DNA of 64,000 bases. Source: Archegozetes longisetosus (taxonomy: Eukaryota; Arthropoda; Arachnida; Sarcoptiformes; Trhypochthoniidae). The stretch is taken from positions 13,258,001 through 13,322,000 of the forward strand of contig JAEMBT020000005.1 of the NCBI GenBank assembly GCA_018873245.2, read 5' to 3'. Shown one piece after another: positions 21,361 through 33,620 of this stretch; the first letter of the stretch is position 1, and each line of letters starts with the position of its first letter. Under the pieces are notes generated by a model, which saw only the letters and a program-made list of their open reading frames with translations, was not told the DNA's origin and did no database searches. A program made the translations under genes and the position numbers.

Positions 21361-21708
21361 ATGGCAAAACAGGAGGAAAAGCTGAAAAATTGTAGTAATT
21401 ATGAGCTCCGACTCCGAAAATGTGCGAAAGTACTGAACAACGAATGTAAGCATTTTGTTGACAAACAGCCGTCGAATCAAACTAAAGATCAAAAGACATT
21501 AAAGAAGATAAAACTCGAACAATTGAGACGTAATGCCGAACAATGTTCTAATGATATGATCGTTGACGTGCCAAAAGGAAAACACGCCAGAATTAAGTTT
21601 TCAGTTAACGCAAACCGAAAAGCAGTCGTTCACGTGCTTAAGGGAAAAATAAATGCCAAATCTGGCAAATTACAAATTATTAGAGAAATTGCCTCAAAAG
21701 CCATTTAA
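21361..21708 (+). CDS. Small lysine-rich protein, 115 residues, family not recognised
   Basis: A single uninterrupted frame from an ATG following a long A+T leader to TAA. The product is basic, with a predicted helical N-terminal half containing four cysteines (about residues 11, 21, 28 and 62). A C-terminal half, PKGKHARIKFSVN then VVHVLKGKINAKSG, alternates like beta strands. There is no signal peptide or membrane helix, so a nuclear or cytoplasmic place is more likely than secretion. A polyadenylation-type AATAAA follows about 80 bp after the stop (near 21789). Codon use looks constrained and no stop interrupts it, which is notable in such A+T-rich DNA. I cannot assign a function. Confidence 0.55.
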   Translation: MAKQEEKLKNCSNYELRLRKCAKVLNNECKHFVDKQPSNQTKDQKTLKKIKLEQLRRNAEQCSNDMIVDVPKGKHARIKFSVNANRKAVVHVLKGKINAKSGKLQIIREIASKAI

Positions 21709-23091
21709 TTATTAAATACATTTGTCCGAGCACTAAATATGATTTCATTTTTTCGACTCTTTGTATCGAAATCGTATTTTCGGCAACTTAATAAACATTT
21801 TAAGAGTTATTCAAAACATTTTTTATTCGATATTATAATTGTTTTTATTGTGAGCTCTTACAACTTTGTAAAATAATTAGTCGTTTTTTTGATTCAATAT
21901 TTGATAAATTGATTTTTGAAGAGCTAAAACCCTTCATCTGTCACAAGTACTAATATAACGGTTCAATTGTTTAATTGTTTGTGTAATTGAGTCATTAACT
22001 ACAAGGTTATAAAATACTATTTATTTTCAATGAGTTATGCGTTCAAAAATTTTTAATCATTATCTTTGAGTGTATTTAGAGAGAGTTTATAAACTTTCTA
22101 ATTATAAATTCTTAAGTGAACGTGTATTTAGATTAATACCAAATTAATGTGAAAATCATTAGATTTTAAGCAACAACATTTTAATGGATTTATTAGCCTA
22201 ATAGTTGATACTCAAATAACTTGTTTTGAGTACTACTTTTGCTCATCTGATAACGATCATGTAATTAACCATAAAAATTTTAAGAATATAACTGAATATT
22301 AATACCTGTGTACGAAATCAATTATCCTACAAAATAGAAGCACAAAAAGTCTTTATGAATATGACTTCCGGAGATAAATCTAGACATGAAATAGTTAAAA
22401 GTTGTTGGCATACGCATATGACAAATGCTCAAACAATTATGTCCTTTAGATCATAGCTATAATAAGTTTGGGTTCGTTAATTCAAACAATGATTTGTGGA
22501 GTCATCAACTATGGTTAGTTCCGTATAATAAATTTAGCCTGTATAAGAAATAAGAAATGCTATGTGATCGCTTCCGAAGAAGCGATAACTTTCTTATGCA
22601 AAGTTCAGACAAAGGCTTATATTGGATTTGGTCTATCATGAAATGGTGCCATGAAAGACTAGTCTGACTATGGTCGATCATCATAGTTCGATTTTAAAGC
22701 TTAATATTTCGAAAACCTTGAAAGACTAGATCATAATTAAAATATTTACTTCTTTCGTGAAAACGATTAATTGACTTTATATAGTTATGCATTAATTGAG
22801 TAGTCATGGGTTTAGTTTATGAAAACTTAATTCACTTATTTCTAATTTTTCGACATAGTTTCAATTTTTGCCTGAAATAATCGAAATAAACTCATTTGTA
22901 AATCATATGTTTAAGAAAATATTCTTCATCGAGAAGGAATCACTTACGCTTTCGCTTAATTGAATAAAAATATTATAATTTCTTTTAATAGTCATAGTTT
23001 GAATATAAAGTTTAAATTCATAGCATATTAAACAAATTAAAAGAAAAATGAATGAGAAATGAATCAAAGGCTAATAGTTAATAGCGTTGAT
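21709..23091. other. Intergenic, nothing recognised
   Basis: Low-complexity A+T sequence after the small gene. I see no exon pairs with coding character here. Confidence 0.35.
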
Positions 23092-23333
23092 CAGCGGCGA
23101 AGCCAGAGGGGCCGAGGGGTCCTGGGCCCTTAACTCAAATCGGGTAAACCTTAAACTAGTTATTAAATGAAAACAAAAATTTATTTTAATAGAGTTAAAC
23201 CATACTGAAGTTTCAATGACTGCGCCAAAGTATTACTGTCTCAGAATTATATTGATTAGGCATTAAAATTCGTACTTTTTATAAAGCTTTAAGTTGTTTA
23301 CCCCTCACTCAAAAATTTCTGCCTTCGCCACTG
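23092..23333. mobile_element. hAT-like MITE, 242 bp
   Basis: The termini CAGCGGCGAAGCCAGAGGGG and the complement of CCTTCGCCACTG form imperfect inverted repeats of the CAGTGGCG(A/T)AG type common in hAT-related MITEs. The flanking 8 bp agree at only four positions (GCGTTGAT / CTTATGAT), so the target duplication is eroded or misplaced. There is no coding content. Confidence 0.55.
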
Positions 23334-24777
23334 CTTATGATATACTAAATAAAGGTAATTTAGTCGTGAGAATAAAACCTTCATAGACAAAAATTTCTAA
23401 AAATTCAACAGCTAAAGGATTTTTTAAGGATCGTTACGCAACTAATGAGATATTACCTCAATTTGATGTAAGTTAGACCGACTATTATTAGACCCAAAAC
23501 AGAACTCTACCCATACCATAATAAAGTTTTCTCAGCCTTATAAGGTCCGCCCAATATAAAACTAAACTTAAATGTTGGGTATAATTTTTCTTTAATGTTA
23601 CACATTGATCGGATGCAAATTATGAACGAAGTGTGAATGAAATGAAATTAAAAGTTAACCTAATCATAATGTTTTAGATAAAAACAAGCTTAGCACACTG
23701 CGTAAACTAAAAACTAAATTGAAGATCAGCAAATTGATAGGATTTACAAACCCCCTTTTAAAAACACTATAACTGCATTGACTGATAAGAGACAGTCAGT
23801 TTTCTTAGTTCAAACTTTAATCGATTCCTATTCTGTGATAGATTTACAAAAATAATGTTCAAATAAGTCGGTATTCATCTAAGCAATTACTGGAAATGTT
23901 TTCCACCCAGAGTTGCCACCTTTCGGCCTTTTAGGCCGAAAGTCAGCCTTTGAAAGTTTCGGTCAGTCCTAAACCCGTGTCCTTAGAGTCGACATTATGG
24001 TCTAGCCTTTTAAATTTTTCACATTTTCGAATATTTAGTTAAGGAATTTTGAATATTTCGGGTGCAAATTTAAGATCAAAATTAAGCGATTACCCAATAA
24101 CACCTATTACTTAGAGAACAAAGCTTTAATTTCTTATATACACCTATGAGAATTTTAATCTTTTAGATTGCATTGAATTCCTGCAGGAATTTTCTTAATT
24201 TTTTCGAAGACGATAAATCTCTAGCAAACGATTTGAATGACAGTTGTGTTCATATTTGAAAGCAAAGTATAATTTTAAATAACACTCCCAATTATTTTGT
24301 TGTGTTCATTAGTCTTCGTTTAAAATTTATAGTCAACAATTGAATCTATATTTTAATTTTACGTAAGTAATGCTTATATCGAAAGGACTTTCAGCATAAT
24401 CAACAATATTTGCAGTGAAAATAGGAACAGATTATTAACTGAAAATATTAAAGTGGAAATATGTTCAAAAGTTAATTTTAACTTAGAATATAATCTATTT
24501 TATAGTTTTGTATTGAAAACTATAAACTTTTAAATACTGCAAAAACTAATATGAAATATGTCTATAAATTCAAATGATGTAAACTGACTATTAAGCAATA
24601 ATTTTAAATGGTAAGATTAAAACAAAGAGGGGCTCTTACATTTTAAAATTCGGTCTTTGTGATAGACTTAAGGCGGCAAAACTGAATATCATGTAAGCTG
24701 GAAAGCGAGTTGTAATAAATTGACTTAACCTAATCTAATATAATCAACATATCTACAATATTGAATCTACAATTGTA
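23334..24777. other. Intergenic, one GC-rich hairpin
   Basis: A compact hairpin CTTTCGGCCTTTTAGGCCGAAAG lies at about 23921-23943 in otherwise A+T-rich DNA. No gene is seen. Confidence 0.4.
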
Positions 24778-24970
24778 CAGTCGTGGCCGATCAGTTTGGA
24801 TGATGCACCCAAAATGATATTCTCTTACAAACATTTTTTGCATTAATAATTAGTATTATTGATAGAAAAGACAATAGCATTTCTATTAATAATACTAATT
24901 AGTAACGCAAAAAATGTTTGTAAGAAAGTATCATTTTGGGTGCATCATCCAAACTGATCGGCCGCGACTG
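24778..24970. mobile_element. Tc1-type MITE, near-perfect 193-bp palindrome with TA duplication
   Basis: The termini CAGTCGTGGCCGATCAGTTT and the complementary AAACTGATCGGCCGCGACTG are flanked by TA at 24776-24777 and 24971-24972. The arms (about 90 bp each) match with few differences and are separated by a loop of about 15 bp. The CAGT...GGCC start is like Tc1-family ends. High arm identity suggests a fairly young insertion or selection on the hairpin. Confidence 0.9.
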
Positions 24971-26644
24971 TACCAGTAAAAGTGACTTACAGTAAGTGCT
25001 TTTGGAGGTTTTAAGCTTTGCTATATTTTATTTAACGAAAAGCTCTAAACTTGAATAATTTTAAGGTGTGATCCGAGCTCATAGGCAGAAAATTTTTACG
25101 TTAGTTATAACAAAATCATCCAATAGCTTAATACTACATCAAAATTAACAAGATTTGACTTCCGAAGTTTAAGTCGTTCCATGTGGGGTGAAGACTATCA
25201 AGATAGTTCTTCTGAATCTTTCTTCATATATTTCCAACTCAATTGATTGTGAATATTCCGTCTGATGAATGAAAGATTTGTAACCTCAAGTTATTTTCTG
25301 GAGAAATAATGGGTTGATATGACTATGATCAATATCAACGACTGTATTGTTATTATATGAGACAAAAAATGATTTCATGTGTTATTCGATTATTATCAGA
25401 AGGATAATCGAAAACTAAACCTCGAGCATACAACTCATGTGAATTTTTTTTCAAATGTACTGCCTAAATTGGCAAAATATTTAGTTATTAATAGAGATGT
25501 GATTTTTCGGTGAAAACCGTTCTTTTTCTTCAATTGTTATCTTCGGTAATCATCAAAACTCGTTCAATTTATGTACTTTAAATTATCTAAAATCTAAAAC
25601 TATTGTTAATAACTTATTAACACCCAAGACTCAATGATGAAGGTACCGCCACACAAACGATCATCAAGTATACCATCGAAGCTTTATTGACAGCAGGTTG
25701 TCCATCAATTATGAAGGTTTGACACAACTTTTGGCAATTTTAGAATCAACTGATGCCAAACCACAAGATTTTATGGAAATTTAAGGACAGCCACCTACTT
25801 CTGAATGACTTTTAACTTGTTTTAAGACTATAAGAGATATTTTCGCTGAATTAATATAATCTTGAAGTTATTTATTATTTTTCGTATCTAGTGAAATTCG
25901 AATTGACATAACAATCATAATAAGTTATGATATTTTGTTACGATCCATTTGAAGATGCTTTACTAGAAATCTACCGAAGAATTATACTCAACTCTCACAC
26001 AAATAACTAAATAACTTTGTTGCAAAAATTTCTTTTGATATTCTGATAAAATCTTAACCAACTTGAAATTGATTCAAGCAATTGAATGCTTCGTAGAGAT
26101 CGTGGTAATAACTGAACATGTATTGAATGTAAATATTTTGTTAATCTCTTTATCGCACTTTCATTTGCCAACACTAAAACTAGAGATGAATATGGTTCTC
26201 AGTGCAGTTATAATTACATTTCATTAATTTTGTGTATGTTATTAGAAAATGTTTGCAAAAACGTTTGAAACATCAAAGGTGCAGTCTTTATCAATATTCA
26301 CGCAATCGTTTGAATGCGTTAAATACTTTGAATCGAAGCTCTTTTTTCAAAGGCATCAAACAGAATGTTAAAGAGTTACTCAAAAATTGTTTAAATTGAA
26401 TATGGACTTTATGTATTTATCAGGTTTACAATACTATTAAAGAATTTATACAACAATGAAAATATAAAATTAAAAATTTATGAATGTTCTAAACAATAGT
26501 GTGATACGAGTTTTATTTTTCAAAATTATAAAAACAAAATCTAAAATATTTCGCAAAGCATCTAAAAACGTCTTCAAACCAAAGATCTAATCACGACAAA
26601 GCATAGACATCATTTTGATCCTCATCTTTTGAAAGAAGTATAGA
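24971..26644. other. Intergenic; short coding-like remnants only
   Basis: A stretch of about 40 codons without methionine near 25660-25783 (containing LTQLLAILESTDAKPQDF) has amino-acid character of a former exon but no confident splice sites. No gene is called. Confidence 0.3.
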
Positions 26645-27599
26645 ATGACTGAGTGGACTAGTGCTCCAGAAGTAATTAAAAGTTATTTGCTTTTGATCTC
26701 CGTCGTTATCTTCGTGCTAATAGCCATCAAGAAATTCATCGATTGGTTGATTCAAAACATGAATTCATCAGAATTAGAAAATTGTGACTTTAGTGATTCT
26801 GATGATGAACATCAAATTGATTGCAATCACAATCAAAGTCAAATTATTTCTGAGAATGGTAACAAACAGTTAGAAACTAGTATATCGAACGACTTGGATA
26901 TGGATGAATCGCAATCAGAAGAAGATATTTCGATAACTAGTGATAGTGACTGTTATTATGAATTGATTTCAGAGAAAATTTCAGCTCAAATGATTTCTGT
27001 TGAAAATCATTCAGAAGATATCTTATTAGATCAAGATATAGGTGGCCATCCTTTGAATCGAGAGTTGGTTGAAAAAATTGTGACGAAGAACTCAATAGAG
27101 ATTCAAATTCAAAAGTTGGCGAAACGGATATTGTTTTGATCAGTGAATCAAAAGATTCTCAAGAAATGAGTGATTATTGTTTTGAAAATTCTATAGATTT
27201 TGCAGTGGATATTGAAAAGATAGCAGATTCTTGCCTCACTAGTTCTGAAGGGAACAATTCATTTTATGGGGAGACTAAATGTTCAATCAATAGTTCAGAA
27301 GAATTGGATCAATTACTTTATGAGATGATAGAAAAATCCAAAGTAAATGACCGGCAAAAGAAAGTGTTGAAAAGAAAGATCTCTCCATTTGAAAATGAGT
27401 CCAGAACTGAAAAACAGAGAAACTTGAAAATCACATCAAAAGTCTACCAAAAGTGAGAAAAGTTGAAAAAATCAAAAGAAAAAAGAGAAACAATTTATCA
27501 GATTTGAGCACAAATCTGAAAATAACACATCATTTGATGGTTATTGGCTTACTTTCGGTGACCACATTCATTGCTTACAGATTTTTAACCAGAAAATAG
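26645..27599 (+). pseudogene. Acidic protein with N- and C-terminal membrane segments, interrupted by two frame changes
   Basis: The first frame (26645-27139) begins MTEWTSAPEV, has a membrane helix at about residues 13-36 (SYLLLISVVIFVLIAI), then a long Ser/Asp/Glu-rich region. Coding character switches frame between about 27069 and 27095 (an A6 run lies there) into the frame of 27136-27456, read upstream as DEELNRDSNSKVGETDIVLI. It switches again near 27420-27440 to a basic segment and a C-terminal helix, HHLMVIGLLSVTTFIAYRFL, stopping at 27597-27599. AATAAA follows near 27656. The protein would be about 318 residues with two membrane anchors and an acidic middle. The family is not recognised. 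It may be a pseudogene, or intact with two base-level errors. Confidence 0.5.
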
Positions 27600-28861
27600 T
27601 TTTCTATTAATTTAATTCAGAAATCAATCTTTTATTGTACAATAGTTTCAAAATTAATAAATACAAATTATTTCCGGAATCCGACTTCACTGTGCAATCC
27701 ATCTTGTGTTACAAACCATACTCATGTATTCGTTTAGTTCAAGTACTAACGATAGAGACAAACTTAACATAGAGTTCGCACTTATAATATTGTTGTTGCA
27801 GTGCGTGATTTTCAACTAAGCGTGAGGGATCTAACAGTAAGACCCAAAATCGATTGATTTAAATGAGATTAATTGCTTGATCAGCTTCGGTCATCTGATA
27901 TTTTGAAGTGTAATCACTTGAGATAATTTTATGAAATAAGCAAAACTACTCATTACAATGAAGTCATCAAATTAAGTTCAATTCAAACAACAGAGCAAAT
28001 ACTCAGAAAATTAAAGCTTGGGTTTCGCTCAACCGAAATACAAGTCTATCTCAATCTATTTCAAAAGCGATTCAATACATGAAAAGCCTAGATATGGCCC
28101 ACAGAGACCTAAATTTAGTAAAAATTTTGTTATACCTATCTATGGATATACAGATATCCATCAATTAATTAAACCAATGACACACCACAACGTTACACAA
28201 ATGATACCAAAATTGACCAATTTTAATAAGTCAACAATTAGAAAATCTATTAATTCTTGAGGTATGAAATTTTATATTCTATTATATTAAATTACTTCTG
28301 CATTTCAAATTTTTCTAATTATAATTTTAAGTAAGATAGTGACAAAACAGTTCATATGTACAGCCACTTAAGCGTTTCCCGAGAGTCCAGATCTAAAAAG
28401 AAGACCTTATGATGTGAACTCCTAGCAATTGCCAGGTCTCGAGAATTGTCCTTCAGCCTCAAAGAATAACACCCAATTTCAAGTCTCAAGTAAGGATTCA
28501 GTAAAAAATTCTCGAGTCAAATGCGTTTTATAATAGTTCAGTTGCTTAACGACTACAATTTCTTCAACCTTGCTATGATCTAATTTGGTGATGACTGTAT
28601 TCAAATCCATAGTCTGTTATAATCATTGTTTTTGGTTTCATTTTATATGATTAATCGAAATTGTATTTTCATTCGAACAAATAATTCAAAATTGGATATC
28701 CTGTTAGAAAAATTAGTATTCTCGTAAACATATAGCAATAAGATTTCTTTTGGTTCCCCTTTTGACATTTTTCATCAAGAATTGAGACAGATCTGATCTG
28801 GAAACTGTAGTCTTCGCTACTAATATCTTACTAATGCTGCTTACTGATGTTAAAGAATATA
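27600..28861. other. Intergenic; one unassigned open frame
   Basis: An 80-codon frame at 28018-28260 starts at a non-ATG codon and has no supporting context. Nothing else is recognised. Confidence 0.3.
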
Positions 28862-29035
28862 CAGTCTGACCCGGTTATAGACAACTGGTCGGTGCGTAAA
28901 ACATAAGTTGCTTATAACTGGGTTTGCCTGTATCCGAACTCTTTAACATATGATTGGATTAGTTGGTACCGAATAAATTACCTGCTTACAACCGAGGTTG
29001 CCTATAACCGAGTTGCCAATAGCCGGGTCAGACTG
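28862..29035. mobile_element. MITE, 174 bp, TIR CAGTCTGACCCGG, TA duplication
   Basis: The ends CAGTCTGACCCGGTTATAG and the complement of GCCGGGTCAGACTG are flanked by TA (28860-28861 and 29036-29037). Internally it has additional weak repeats of the CCGAGTTGCC / AACTGGGTTTGCC kind. It shares its terminal sequence with the element at 31730-32121. Confidence 0.85.
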
Positions 29036-30699
29036 TAGTTTTACTAATGAACAAGTTTTTAAAATATCTGATTTACTTTTCAGACACTATTCTTGAGCTG
29101 CACATGTTTCTGACTCAAAATTCATGATACAGAGACGATCTTTTCTTTGCAGGGTGACCAAATCGAGATCGGTGTAATGAGGAGCAAAATTTTTCAAAAG
29201 GTTCCCTCTTTGATTTAAAAAATATTTCGATGCCAAAAAACGTGAGTTTATTAATAGATTAAATTTACATAAAATTACGAAATTATATACTTTTTATTAG
29301 ACTTAGCAGCATTTAGTAATTTTGTGTTGTATTTTATATAATCATAAAGTATAAAAGTCTATAGATGCACAAAAGCAGCCAACTCCTTAATAAGATTAAT
29401 GAAACTACTCTTACCCCATGGATATAATTTGTGTGAAGTAACTAGTTCCTAGAACTATCCCAAAATACTTTTCTCATTTAGGCGATTATTACGAATATTT
29501 GTCGGTAGATTAGTATATCTGTGGAATGTGGGTCAAATGCGTTCCACATCGAGGGCTTGCATGCTGCGGGGCAAAGCCACTCAATACGGGACCTCTGGTC
29601 ACCCTGTTTCTTTGATTAGCTTAAAACTTTTTTCATAAGCTAAATCTGATCTATGCGTAATATTAAAGAAAAATTTCACTCAATATCTGAGTTTAGGAGT
29701 TAACAACACACAATATAAATATTAGATTCTATTTTTCAATTAATTATTATTTGTATTAAATATAACAATATCTACTGATCGACACAAAGAATTAATAGCT
29801 TAATTGTGACGTTCAATAATGAAATTATTAATAACGTGAAACATGTTAGATACTTCAATGATTTTCAAAATCAAATAAGCATAACTTCGCTATTTTTGGT
29901 AGTTCTTGGGACAATTTATGAAAGAGGGCGTCACAACCTAAGAAGAAATATCTAATGAAAAAGACCAAGTCAATAATAATGAAAACGAAAGATAGAATGC
30001 GACACGAGAGACAAGACAGCGGTACCGTTAGACAATATAATACGAGAGTCAGAGCTAGGCTATTTTGGTTAATGAAAAGTAGCCAGTGACTACTTGTCAA
30101 CTCAATAATTAGAATATGATTATTGATCGAAAACTGGATCATCTAATATTGACGGCCATCAAATAATCATGTACTCTCACAAATACGTTCAATTATTCAT
30201 TAATAACAAATTTATTGTTGAAATTGCACCATATTTTGATTTGATGCCATTCATTGCATAAAAAACTTTCAACAAATATCCAGACGATTTACAAGCTTGT
30301 ATTTTTGTTTCCAACTCTTTGACCCAAGACTTATTTCTAGATAACTCTCCAAATTTTTGTAAATTATAAAGGATTTCGTTAAGGAGCAAATTTGGTTCAT
30401 CTCTAGAATTAATCTTATGATCATTTGCTCACATGAGTGTAGAACAAAACCTCAGTTCGTTTTAATTTTTCTATTTCTACATAATAAAATGTGTAAACAA
30501 TTGGACTTCATAAAAGTTTTTGATTATAACTTTTATAATAAGAATAATTAAAACTTGAAACTTTGTGACATTTCTGAACAGTATTTGGAAATTGTTTTCG
30601 TGTCATTCGATTCTTGTTAATTTTTTCTCTTAAAACATGACGACCTACACAACTGAAATGTGAATATTTATCGTTAAACAGAATTATTTATATAAAATG
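29036..30699. other. Intergenic with one possible minus-strand exon
   Basis: On the minus strand, 30389-30189 is open for 66 codons and is preceded in frame by an acceptor-like TTCTAG near 30403. It reads NEILYNLQKFGELSRNKSWV and on to a stop. It looks coding but no partner exon or family is recognised. The frame at 29855-30142 looks accidental. Confidence 0.3.
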
Positions 30700-30960
30700 A
30701 GCCGGATTATTGGGGAAGAGATTGATTGGCTCTCTTACAGTCCTGATTTCAATCCCTGTGATCTTTATTTATGAAGATTTTTAAAAGATAAAGTTCACAT
30801 ACAGAATCCTCAATTCTTGGAAGAACTGAAAAACATCATTTGAACTGAAATTTTCAATATTCCGAATGGTGTTCTGAATGACGTTACTGATAATTTTCAA
30901 GTTCGTTTGCGTCATATTCATAATGAAAATGGATGGCACATCGAACATATTCTAACATAA
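30700..30960 (+). pseudogene. Degenerate Tc1/mariner transposase C-terminal fragment
   Basis: The plus strand reads IDWLSYSPDFNPCDLYL, then an in-frame stop, then FLKDKVHIQNPQFLEELKN, another stop, and a tail VRLRHIHNENGWHIEHIL. This is the same C-terminal layout as the fragment at 9.0-9.3 kb but much diverged. Two internal stops and absence of the N-terminal part show it is dead. No TIRs were found around it. Confidence 0.75.
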
Positions 30961-31082
30961 TCTCCCTTCCATTCTAATCCTAATCCATTATTCCTTACCT
31001 ATTTATTAAAAGTTTAATGTAGAAATATTAAATAGTTTTTTGAGAAATAAATTTTTACCTAATGAAGTCCTTTAATTTATTA

Positions 31083-31615
31083 GGGGTACCGGAAAGAAGC
31101 CGCGCATTGAATGACAAAAAATTAATTTTATTAAACTAATTGTAATTAAATTCTAATCGATTATATATTCGCCATCATTATCGATGACATCTTCGCATCT
31201 CTGTATCAAATCTCAGGCTCTGACCGCAGGACATCGTTGTCCAATAAAACTGGTCGACCGGATTTCGGGCGATATTCCAGGCTATAGTCACCTGATCAAA
31301 ACCTACTGAACCACTCCTGACATTGACGGACACTCAATACTTGGCCATAGATATCGCAAATGTTTTTGGCGGCCACCGTTGCATTAGATCCCCGGCCGTA
31401 TTCATAAAGTATACAATGCCGGATGTGGTTCTTATCGGGTTTTTAGTCAGACACTGGGTTGGACACAATTTTTAAAATAATTATTCACAAAAAATAAATG
31501 GTTAATATTGCAACTTTCAATTAAGAAATGGAATCGATTTGTAAAAAATTGAATTCTGATAATAAATTATGTGCTAATTATGTCCATAAAATGCGCGGTT
31601 TCTTTCCGGTACTCC
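31083..31615 (-). mobile_element. Internally deleted mariner element, TIRs and TA duplication intact
   Basis: The TIRs AGGGGTACCGGAAAGAAGCC (31083) and the complement of GGTTTCTTTCCGGTACTCCT (ending 31615) are flanked by TA (31081-31082 and 31616-31617). The interior encodes, on the minus strand, a mariner transposase N-terminal region with stops: NHIRHCILYEYGRGSN, VAAKNICDIYGQVLSVRQCQ and YRPKSGRPVLLDNDVL. The catalytic domain is absent. It is a relative of, but not the same family as, the element at 6274-6802. Confidence 0.85.
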
Positions 31616-31729
31616 TAATACACCCTGTACCATGCTTTAAAATTTAACCTATGTTCAAATATTAAATCTCAAGCCCGATTCTGCTACCCAATAAGTTAAT
31701 GGCATTCAACTCGTTTTTTAATCAAATTG

Positions 31730-32121
31730 CAGTCTGACCCAGCTATTGGCAACTAATTTTCAATGTAACGACGAGTCCTATGCGTCACTAGTGCTAAAGA
31801 GTTCAGATATTGTCAATAATTTACAAGGCAAGCATAAAATACTCAGTACCCACTTATCAGCAAATAGACACGAACTTGATGAATTTTAAGCTTTGCTAAT
31901 CCAAAAACGAGAGGAATCGTCCAAAATTTTCATCTAATCGTATTTAACTTTCGTTTTATTGATTATGATTATCAATTGAATTGGTTAATGCTCATTATCA
32001 AATATGTATGAATACTGTATGAAATATGAATGTATGTGTATGTTATTCACATATACCATAGTCGGATGTCGGCAACGCATTTTCGATGTATCGACGAGTT
32101 GCTGATACCTGGATCAGACTT
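31730..32121. mobile_element. Older relative of the CAGTCTGACCC MITE, about 390 bp
   Basis: The ends CAGTCTGACCCAGCTATTGG and the complement of ATACCTGGATCAGACTT match the MITE at 28862-29035. A shared inner block (CGATGTATCGACGAGT / CAATGTAACGACGAGT) sits near both ends. Mutated termini and missing TA on the left point to an older copy or two nested copies. Confidence 0.55.
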
Positions 32122-33056
32122 AGGTTACAGAGATTTCATTTATTATTTTTCATAACAGAATTTGCTTAACATTTGGTATAAATTTATTCTTATAATAACT
32201 AAGTTTTTTAATGAATAGAATTTAGAGTATTTTCTAGTGAATGGAAATTTTGAATTTTGAATTTCGAGTTTCGACCAAAATATTTGATCGAGTTTCAAGT
32301 TATTCTAATTGAAAAAATAGCCAAAAATTCAAATATGGCATTTACTAAAGTTATTTATAACCACAATTTTTTATCAAATATTTTCATTTAAAATAAGATG
32401 TTTTTATTAAGAAAGACGACTTCATTAATAGATTTTGGACTTAATAACGATCGTCTTTTACTAACTCCAAGACCAGTTTTTGAGGACATTCCTTCAGAAG
32501 TAACAGAAATCAAAACTATAGATATGTGCTATAAAATGATTCAATGTGTTACTTTTAGCAATAGAGATGTGTGTATTTTAATGCATTTGTTTAAATGGTT
32601 AAATTTTAAATTACATTTTTAAAAATGAAGTATTTTATAATAAAACACACACTAATTAATAAAACTCGAAGACTCGAAATTTAAACTTGAAACCCAATCG
32701 AAGCATCGAGTTTCGAGTTTGTTCATCCATACACTAGTATTTTTAGAAAAGGAAGATTTATGAATAATTATTTGCGAAAGTCAAAAGTAGACTTGAAATT
32801 TGTAGATAATGGTAAATGGATTAGTCATCAAATAAGAATACTAAAATTCTTTCTGATTGAAGTACCACTCGAACCCTGATTTAAGCACTTTTCCGACTTG
32901 TATGGATATTCCAGATAAATTTTTCTGTGCTTCAAGCAATTTAGGCGAAGTATTAATCTTTTAATCATATTCATTTAGACTATTGGTCCCTTGTGTAGTT
33001 CGATCAAACAAGTCGTAATTTATATAGCATTGAATCCCATTTCGATATTCTTTCAG
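32122..33056. other. Intergenic; unassigned open frame
   Basis: A 74-codon ATG frame at 32398-32622 has a plausible amino-acid make-up at its start (LNNDRLLLTPRPVFEDIPSE). It matches no family I know and lacks splice or poly(A) context, so it is not called as a gene. Confidence 0.3.
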
Positions 33057-33237
33057 ACTTCTATCTCTTTCTCATTTCGTTCACAACCCTTGCTATAAGT
33101 TGTTTATGAGCGACATCACATTAGTTTTGGATTTTATAGATCTGTTAACAAAAATGAAAGATTTTCAACGGCTCCAGAGTTACATGAAAGAGATAGTGAT
33201 GCAATCGAAAGGAACCTTGATAACACCATACTTTCGG
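33057..33237 (+). CDS. Candidate coding exon, unrecognised family
   Basis: The segment sits between an acceptor (CATTTCGATATTCTTTCAG) and a donor-like GTAGCT and is open in one frame (60 complete codons). It reads FVHNPCYKLFMSDITLVLD, then FIDLLTKMKDFQRLQSYMKE, then IVMQSKGTLITPYFR. The content is mostly helical and amphipathic. A methionine at 33106 could alternatively start a 57-codon open frame that reads past the donor. No partner exon was identified in the surrounding DNA. Confidence is low because a single exon is weak evidence. Confidence 0.3.
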
Positions 33238-33414
33238 GTAGCTCTCTGCTTATTTCTATCGTATAATAAAATCTAAAGACTTTATAGGGATAGCTTTGAT
33301 AAAGTTTTTCTACACTTTTATTCTGAGTTTGAACTCATAGTGAATCTCGAGCTTCAATAATACTATAGCTATTATTAATTAACTTATATTCATGGCTAAT
33401 ATGTACTTATATAT

Positions 33415-33620
33415 AAAGGATGTCTCATAAGTAAAAACAATGACTTTGACTATGAATTAAGTAAAATCTAGAAATCCAAAACTGAACAAACTTGAGTAAC
33501 AGACACACACTAGTCCTTCATATTTATAAAAACAATGACAAACATTTCATTATAAAATATTTATAATAAAATAAGTTACAAAAGTTTGTTTTCATTGTTT
33601 TTACTTGTGGGACATCCTTT
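33415..33620. mobile_element. Mariner-type MITE, about 205 bp
   Basis: AAAGGATGTCTCATAAGTAA at the left pairs with TTACTTGTGGGACATCCTTT at the right, extended by the AAACAATGA / TCATTGTTT blocks. The ends lie in TATATA runs, consistent with TA targets. The interior is non-coding. Confidence 0.75.

Noticed and set aside
28018..28260. 80-codon frame, PRYGPQRPKFSK-type content
   Set aside because: Starts at a non-ATG codon, weak resemblance to a transposase linker only, no TIRs; not enough to call.
32398..32622. 74-codon ATG frame
   Set aside because: First half looks coding-like but no family, neighbour exon or signal supports it.
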